Source of the DNA: Conus ventricosus
Taxonomy: Eukaryota > Mollusca > Gastropoda > Neogastropoda > Conidae
Length of the DNA: 64,000 nt
Assembly (NCBI GenBank): GCA_018398815.1
Contig: CM031596.1
Location: forward strand, 72,024,986 to 72,088,985
Direction of reading: 5' to 3'
Each line of letters starts with the position of its first letter. Position 1 is the stretch's first letter. Both the position numbers and the translations under genes were made by a program. Shown piece by piece: positions 40,500 to 48,688 of this stretch. Below the pieces are notes generated by a model. The model had not been told where the DNA came from. It ran no database searches and worked only from the letters and a program-made list of their open reading frames with translations.

Positions 40500-43400
40500 A
40501 GTATTTGTCAATAGTTTATAATGCAATGAATTATGCTTTTTATAATTACGCTCATATTATTAATCGAAGTAATCAAATGATATCTTGTTTTCTTTCAGAA
40601 TGCTAAGATGGAAAGACAATGGATCTTGAGACAGAACCTAGAAGTGCAGAATAAACTTGCCCTGTACTTCTGCAAGAAGAAAGTTGATGACAAGATTAAT
40701 TTCAACAAAAATTTATTTGATCAGGACCAGCGATACATTAAATTCATGGGTACGTATATGTCCTGATAGATGGTCACATTGGTGTACTTGTAGCAGCAAG
40801 TCAGTTACTAATGTAATATACTGCTAGCAGTACATGAGTAAGTATTTGTCATGATAGACAGTGTACTTGTAGCAATAAGTCAATCACTTATGTAATATAC
40901 TGCTAGCAATACACGATTAAATTCAGGAGTAAGTATCTGTCATGATAGATGGCATACTTATAGCAATAAGTCAGTCACTTATGTAATATACTGCTAGTGA
41001 CAAGTTAGTTACTGATTGAAAAAAGGAACTCACACACTCACAAGGAATAGAGAGGTAACTGTTGCCCTGAAAATGATTGCATTAACAGAGTGATATGTCA
41101 GCAAATATGATTTAAATTTTGATAACCATTGAGATTACTGTTCCATTGTCGGTAATGCTTTGTTTAACACTGGACAATTGAGATGTCAGATTTCATGCAT
41201 GTTTGAACAATAAACAGAGTGTGCTCTTTTTAAAAGTCTGTTGTTTACACTTTTAAAATTTTCCAATGTTAGTTGCAAATATCTGCAAAATGTTTTATTT
41301 TAATTGCAAATATCTGCAGTTTTTGATATCAAGTTGCCAAACTCTGAAGTAGAGCAAATGTAAAAGTTGCCTGTACATATATCCTAGAATCTTAAAACTG
41401 TCCGTCAGCATGGACACTGGGAAGAATTAGGCCACTTTTCCTTCTGAGTAATGTTCGCTTACTCATACAAACATATCCAATATCAGATCATTTACCTGTC
41501 ACAAGTTTGATTGCCTCTCAGAATGAAAATTGCCTTCATTCTGCCATTGTATACAGGAAAGAGCAATCTGTGATCTGTCTCAAAACAACACAGAAAACTA
41601 CTCTGTATTCTGTCTTCAGCGAAGAACTCTGTATTGTTTTTGGAAGACAGTGACATGTGTGGTTTTCCTTAGACAGAGTTCATACAGGTCTTTAAAGAGT
41701 CTGGAGATTTAAAGTCCATTTTCCAGGCCCTGGAAAAGTCTGGAAAATCGCACAATGGCCTGGAATAGCGTGGAAATTGAAGAATCAAACACAATTGCTT
41801 GATATTATGCATGGCTGCTTTAATTTTTAGCATCATTGAGTGTTTATGACGCAAAAATTTTTTTTCTGTGTCCTCAAACATGATATTTCATGATTGTTTA
41901 CTTTCACTTTTGCCATCAAATTACTTCTTCAAAGTCTTGAAAGTGGTATTGAAAATACAGGTGTTGGCCTGGAAAAAGTCTGGAAAAGTCTAGAATTTCG
42001 AGATGCCTTTCCTGTATGAACCCTGTTAGATTAAAACTTGGAAGAGCTTAAAAAAACACACAAAAAACCCCATCAGAGCTCAGCATGTCACAGTGTGTGG
42101 GCAGGGTGCTGAAGTTCAAAGTTCAGCACTAGACCATTGAGTCAAATACATCACATAATCTATTTTGGAGACTGCCCAGTCGGTGTCTACTGTTCATTTC
42201 AAGACATTCTGTAGAGAAATATTTTATGGACAAAATTGTATAGAGCAAAATCTTTGTTAATGCACAGATATATCTACACTCCCACTTACCGCAGACTCTA
42301 AATATGTATCCACTTAATTCCATGGTAATGTTTTAGTGTGAAATTGACTGCTCACTTCTTTTTATTTTGGCCATATTTGTGAGAGAAAAAAAAGTCAGTA
42401 CATTTACACAAAAAGTAAAGCACACAAACAGTATCACATCAGAAAGTTACTTTAAAATAAAATACAAATTACCAAACAGATTTATTTTTTCATGAAGGCT
42501 TTATGGTCTTGAAAATTATGTCACTATTTTCAATATGGAAAAACTTACAAGAAACTAGAGTGCTCACATTAGAATGTTTGTGTTGTACATAAGAAAATGT
42601 GACATAACTACAGTTATATCTGGAACCCGTTTCAGTTTATCAGGTGGTGAATTCTCGCATACTCAGGGTTATTACTCATCATCATCAATATGATCATCAG
42701 TATGTGTTGTCATTGCACTATGCTGTCATACATGTTTGCCATTGTTACCATTAAATCTGATTTTACAGTCACTGCTTTCATGTTGCCTTGCCATCAGAAG
42801 CAGCATGCCATTATCATCATACCATCATCAATATCATTGTCACTGTCATTATCATCAGCACCACCACCACCATCACCACCACCACTACCACCACCACCAC
42901 CATCATCACTACTGTAATTATCATCCTGAACACCTTGACCTACCAGCTCAGGCGGATGACCTGTGCGAGCAGAAGCTGGAAGACAAGGAGAACTATCAGA
43001 GACAGTGTCAAGAGATGCTACAGCTCTGTGACAGCCAGCGCCAGACAGTTGGGCTAGAGAATGATGCCCTTCTGGAGCTGAAGAAGGAGGTGGCCTTCAG
43101 CTCTGCCAACAGTCGCTCTGGCAGACCCATCTCCCCCCTGGTAGGTGGATGTCATGAAGTGAAAAAAAAAACTGGCTGGAAATACAATCAAACTATTGGT
43201 TTACAAAAGTACTGATTTGGAAAAGGCAACATGCACTCTTATAAAGGACTTCTCAGTTGAGAAAGTCAAGTGGGTATCCATGATACATTGGGTGCATGGT
43301 ATCACAGTGTTGTTGGAAGGCACATGCTGACTGAGCATCTCTGTCCTCAGTATTCAAAGTTTTCTATAGAGGTTACCCCACCCCTAGCTCAGGGCACAAA

Positions 43401-46400
43401 AACCTACACTGTGAACACAGCAGGGGGAGGAGGGGGTTGGTTCTATGATGGTATCACCTTTGGGGGTGGGGGATGGGGGAAAGGGGGCTAGAGCTCTTAA
43501 CTTGGTTCATGATGGCATGACAAACCTGTCATATGACATGTGAGGACAAGTACTGCCTGTTGCCCCATCCCATTTTGATAGTAACAGCGCCTGTTGGAAA
43601 CAGAAGTTGTTATTCATCCAGACAAGTTGGGCTTATTTCACAGTTAACCTCCGTTCCTTGTTTGCTCTGTGAACTGGACTTGCCAGCAAGCTTCTTAACA
43701 TTGAGGAGAAATGAATAAAGGACTTGGCCAGCAAAGACATGTACTTTGTATCTAGAAATGGTGTTTGCTTTGAGTGTGGCCAAAACTTTCAAACCTAAAT
43801 GTTTGGTACTTATGTTTGGCACAGCCTTTGTTTGTCCGAGGTAGGTATTTCATTGTTGTTGTTCTTGTTGTTGTTGATACATACATTCTAAACTCCTGAT
43901 TTTGTGCTTAGTGATGAGTTGGTTTATAAACCACACAATTGTGGTGGACTTGAAATCTGAGGCATGATGAAGACCGCTCCCAAGGTAGAGAAGTCATGTG
44001 TTGCACTTTCATGAATTTTCTGGCTGGATCAAATAAACATCAGTTTTTAGTTGTGCTATTCAAGAGACCTTTTCCATGTCTTTTTCTCTGAATGGTGGAA
44101 ACCGAGGTCTAGTCTGTGTCACATGCACTAAGATCATACACGGACTCTAAAGATCCCGATGCTCATGTCCTAAGACGGGTGAGTACCGGCTACACGAAAA
44201 TACACAATGCATGCAACCTGTGTGCCAGAATAGTCTACGTGAAGACTGTGGGCACGGGGCAGGTTAAACATCCCCATCTAGAAGAAGAAGAAGAAGAAGA
44301 ACTGAAGTCTTGCGAGGGACCAGCAATCTGTCATGTGAGAAGTCAGGCTGTAGCCTGCCACAGGACCACAGTGGTTTTTATCCTACTCCTCTGGACTACC
44401 ACGCTTTGCCCAGAGAGGGCAAGATGGCTGCTGAGAGCTCTGACAATTCTTTTTCTGTTTGAATGCCACATTCAGCAGTTTTTTTCTTCAAAAAAGCCAG
44501 AGCAGCTGACACAATGTTCACGGAATTTGAGATCTGAGACAATTTTCCAACATGATGAGCAGTCTCTGGAAGTACGAGGAAGAGAAGGAACTTCAGGTGA
44601 CTTGATAGATGCCAGGGTGCTCCATGATGATGGCAACTGTAATGGGAAGACAGGTGTAGTTTTCTGTTATTTTCTCCGTTGGCCAAGACGAAGTGTTTTC
44701 CTCTTGAAAGGGGAAGGCCGACTCAAATGACTACTCATGAGAATCTGTGATATACAAGAAATCCAGGCGAGGGCATATTTCCTCGCTGAGGAAAAGAAGA
44801 AAACTGAATTCAGGCTGTCGGTGTGAATTGAGTATGAACTCACGAAGAGAGACTACTCCTGTTGGCCTGATGGTTAAAGGGAAGAATTGGCTCTTGGCTC
44901 TGGATTTTTTATGCTTTTATGGGAGATAGGGAGATGAGGCATTTGTTTGGTAACTATATCATAAGACTACCTTTAATAGTAAGAATTCCTTTTTATGATT
45001 AAAAGAAGGAAGAGAAAGTAGGATGTTGTGGAAGGAAAGGTTTCATTAATTCATTTCAAGAGTGATGATGAACGTTGGATGCCCCACATCCCTTCTTAAA
45101 GCTGACTTGTGTGCTGTGGTGTGTGCAGGACATTGAACAGTATGTAATGACATACAACAAGAAGGAAGCAGAGGTATCGGCTGTGCGCATGAAGAACATC
45201 AGGCTCAAGTACAGAATTAAGAAAAGAGAGCAGCTACTCAAGGCCAGGGTGAGTCATATTTAAGGCAGTAACTGCTGGGCATGTTTTAGTAATGATTTGT
45301 AGTCATGGCTGACACAGCGCCAGAGTTACTCGTGTTTCATGCTAATGCGAAAAAGGAGCACCTTCTTAGTGCCGAAATAGGTAATCAGGGCTTCTGAAAA
45401 CGCAAAAAATTGCGTACAGTACGCATTAAAACTCTACGGGACGCACTGGGTGTCCGTGTAAGGGGTCCCCAGGGACCCCTTCAAACTTTGGTGAAGTCAG
45501 ACATAAAGTGAGAAAAGACTGCCTTCAACATCATAAGTTGGGTGCCGTAACATCGTAGGTCTGCTACACTTCGGACCGAACCCATCCCTAACAGTAACAA
45601 AGCGAGTAGGGAAGCCTCCTAACAACATAAGTCGGTCACTTTTGTCGTCTGCTGAGGCTGATTGACTAAGCTTAACGCTAGAGCGAGTAGGGCAGCCTCC
45701 TAACATAAGTCGGTCACTTTTGTCGTCTGCTGAGGCTGATTGACTAAGCTTAACGCTAGGCCACAGCCTCGTTTTCAGTTGACCGAATTTTCTTTTGAGC
45801 CATGTGATGTCACGATGATGCTTTTCATTTTCCCGGCAGAGAGAGGCATTTCCGCGAAGCCTTTGTTTCCAACATGTCTCTCGAAGCGTGGTTAACGAAA
45901 TCATCGTCGCAAAAGCGAAAAAGCGTAGCAGAGGAGCAAGATCGAGAAGGGATACAACTTTTGATGTTTATTTTCTGTTGTTTTTATTGTGACGATGTGT
46001 CTGTGACAATTGCAGTGCGCGTGCAGGGATGCAATTTTTTAACGTTTATTTTGTTGTTTTTATGTGGGTGTAGGGACCCCTTAATGTTAGCCTGGGACCC
46101 CTTAAAAATCTGATGAAGGGGTCCCTGGGACCGGAAAGATTTTCACCCCAGCAGAAGCCCTGGGTAATGAAATAAATGTCTGGCAATTCACAGAGTTCCC
46201 CTTCTCTTTCTATCTTTCCTGCCCCCAGCCCCAACAATTTTAATTCCAAGACAGAGTATTAGTGTCACTGCCTTCAACATCATAAGTTGCGTGCCGTAAC
46301 ATCGTAGGTCTGCTGCACTTCGGACCGAACCCATCCCTTTTCAAGTTAGAACAGTAACAAAGCGAGTAGGGCAGCCTCCTAACAACATAAGTCGGTCACT

Positions 46401-48629
46401 TTTGTCGTCTGCTGAGGCTGATTGACTAAGCTTAACGCTAGAGCAAGTAGGGCAGCCTCCAAACAACATAAGTCGGTCACTTTTGTTGTCTGCTGAGGCT
46501 GATTGACTAAGCTTAACGCTAGGCCACAGCCTCGTTTTCAGTTGACCGAATTTTCCTTTGAGCCATGTGATGTCACGATGATGCTTTTCATTTTCCCGGC
46601 AGAGAGAGGCATTTCCGCGAAGCCTTTGTTTCCAACATGTCTCTCGAAGCGTGGTTAACGAAATCATCGTCGCAAAAGCGAAAAAGCGTAGCAGAGGAGC
46701 AAGATCGAGAAGGGATACAACTTTTGATGTTTATTTTCTGTTGTTTTTATTGTGACGATGTGTCTGTGACAATTGCAGTGCGCGTGCAGGGATGCAATTT
46801 TTTAACGTTTATTTTGTTGTTTTTATTGTGGTGTAGGGACCCCTTAATGTTAGCCTGGGACCCCTTAAAAATCTGATGAAGGGGTCCCTGGGACCGGAAA
46901 GATTTTCACCCCAGCAGAAGCTCTGGGTAATGAAATAAATGTCTGGCAATTCACAGAGTTCCCCTTCTCTTTCTATCTTTCCTGCCCCCAGCCCCAACAA
47001 TTTTAATTCCAAGACAGAGTATTAGTGTCCAAATCCTAGTATGGTATCTGTTAGGTAAGCAAGATTTTATCTGAATTAAAAACCAGATTTAATTCATTAT
47101 TTCATAGTGGAAACGAAGAGTAGCCTTATTTTCTTTTAGCCATGGTGCTGGAAAAAGTCAGGTGGGTTTTGGAAACAAATGATGAAAAAGTTAGCAAGAT
47201 GCATAAAAATAAAAAAAAAAGAACAAGAAAACCAACAGTCACTGAATGGTTGTAACTGGTCCCTAGTGTTTAGGTCTTAAGGATGCTCTGTAGGTCTTAA
47301 AGATGCTCTGTAGAAAATCAAAAATGAACATTTTTTTCTTTTTTGTCTGCACATATCCTTGATGTGGTGTTTGTTTTTTTTCTTACCCCCCCCCCCCCCC
47401 CCCCCCCTTTTTTTTTTTTTTAAAGTGTTGCAAATTATGGCTAGACAAACTCCTTTGTTCATGCTTACTATTGTGTTAGAAAATGTCAGTAGATAGCAAA
47501 GGTTGTTCAGGTCCTCGCCAAGTGGGGTGGGGTGGGTTTATGTCATCAGAGTGAATTCCTTTTTTCCGTGTTCACAGCAGATGGCAAGTGAAGACAGCTG
47601 ACAGACTTGTCTTGGGGCCTGAGACCAGGATGGATCTTCATTGCATCACAGTTATATCCCTTATCCTCATTTATGATGATACACCATGAGCGGTCTGTCT
47701 GTGTATGTTTCTATGTCTGGTGCAGCGTGTCTTTGTTGCAGGCTACAAAAAAAACAAAAAAACATCCACACTTTTCAACTGATCTTCCCCAAATGTGGCA
47801 TGATGACTCATTAGCGTTTTCTAGGCAAAGCAAGCGTGAATCTTTGTATTAAGAGTGAACCTTTTCAGTTATGTGGCAAAGCGATACCAGAATTCCACGA
47901 GTGCTAAGTTTGCCTCAGTGGTGGTGTTCATGCAGGTGGAGTTCTCACCCATCTAAAACACCGCCTTTACTGTGTGAGCCGGAAAAGCTCGGTTGTTATA
48001 CCGTTGTAGGAGTGATAGACTAAAAATCAAAAGGTGCCTGGTTCAGTCCTTGGTGAAGACTCCCTCCCATCCCCACCTTGTTCCATGCTTGCCTTTTCTT
48101 TTTGTGCATTCAGGGGGTTTCAGATGGGTCAAAGGCAAAGGTTGGGTAGGGTGGCAGAGGGGGGCGGAGGAGGAGGGGGAAGGGTAGAGGAAGGTAGAAA
48201 AGGAGGAAAGGGAGGGCGGGGGACTGAAGGACTTTTTTCCCATTCAGTTTCTCTTCAAAGTATCTGAAGTGAGTCTAAACTACAAGGGGTGTGGGAAGGC
48301 AAAGGAGGGGATGAGGGAGAGGTCGATGAAGGATGGAGATAGGGGAAGAAGGGAAGGGAAGGAAGGGGGACAGGGCTTGTGAGAAGGGGGCGGTAGGGAA
48401 GGGGACAGGCGAAGGGGGAGGGGAGGGGGAGAAAGAGGAGGGGAGGATGGCTAGTCATACAATAAGGCTGAGAGTTAATAATCATATGAATCAAATGGTC
48501 TTAAGATTGTCTCTGTTTCAGGCTTGCATGAAAAAAAGTCCTAAATGCATGCTTCAAGTGACAGATTTTCAACTGCTTTTTAAATGTTGGAGACAGAAGT
48601 ATGTGTGCATTTGATGACAGGCTATTTTA

Positions 48630-48688
<59 letters not shown>

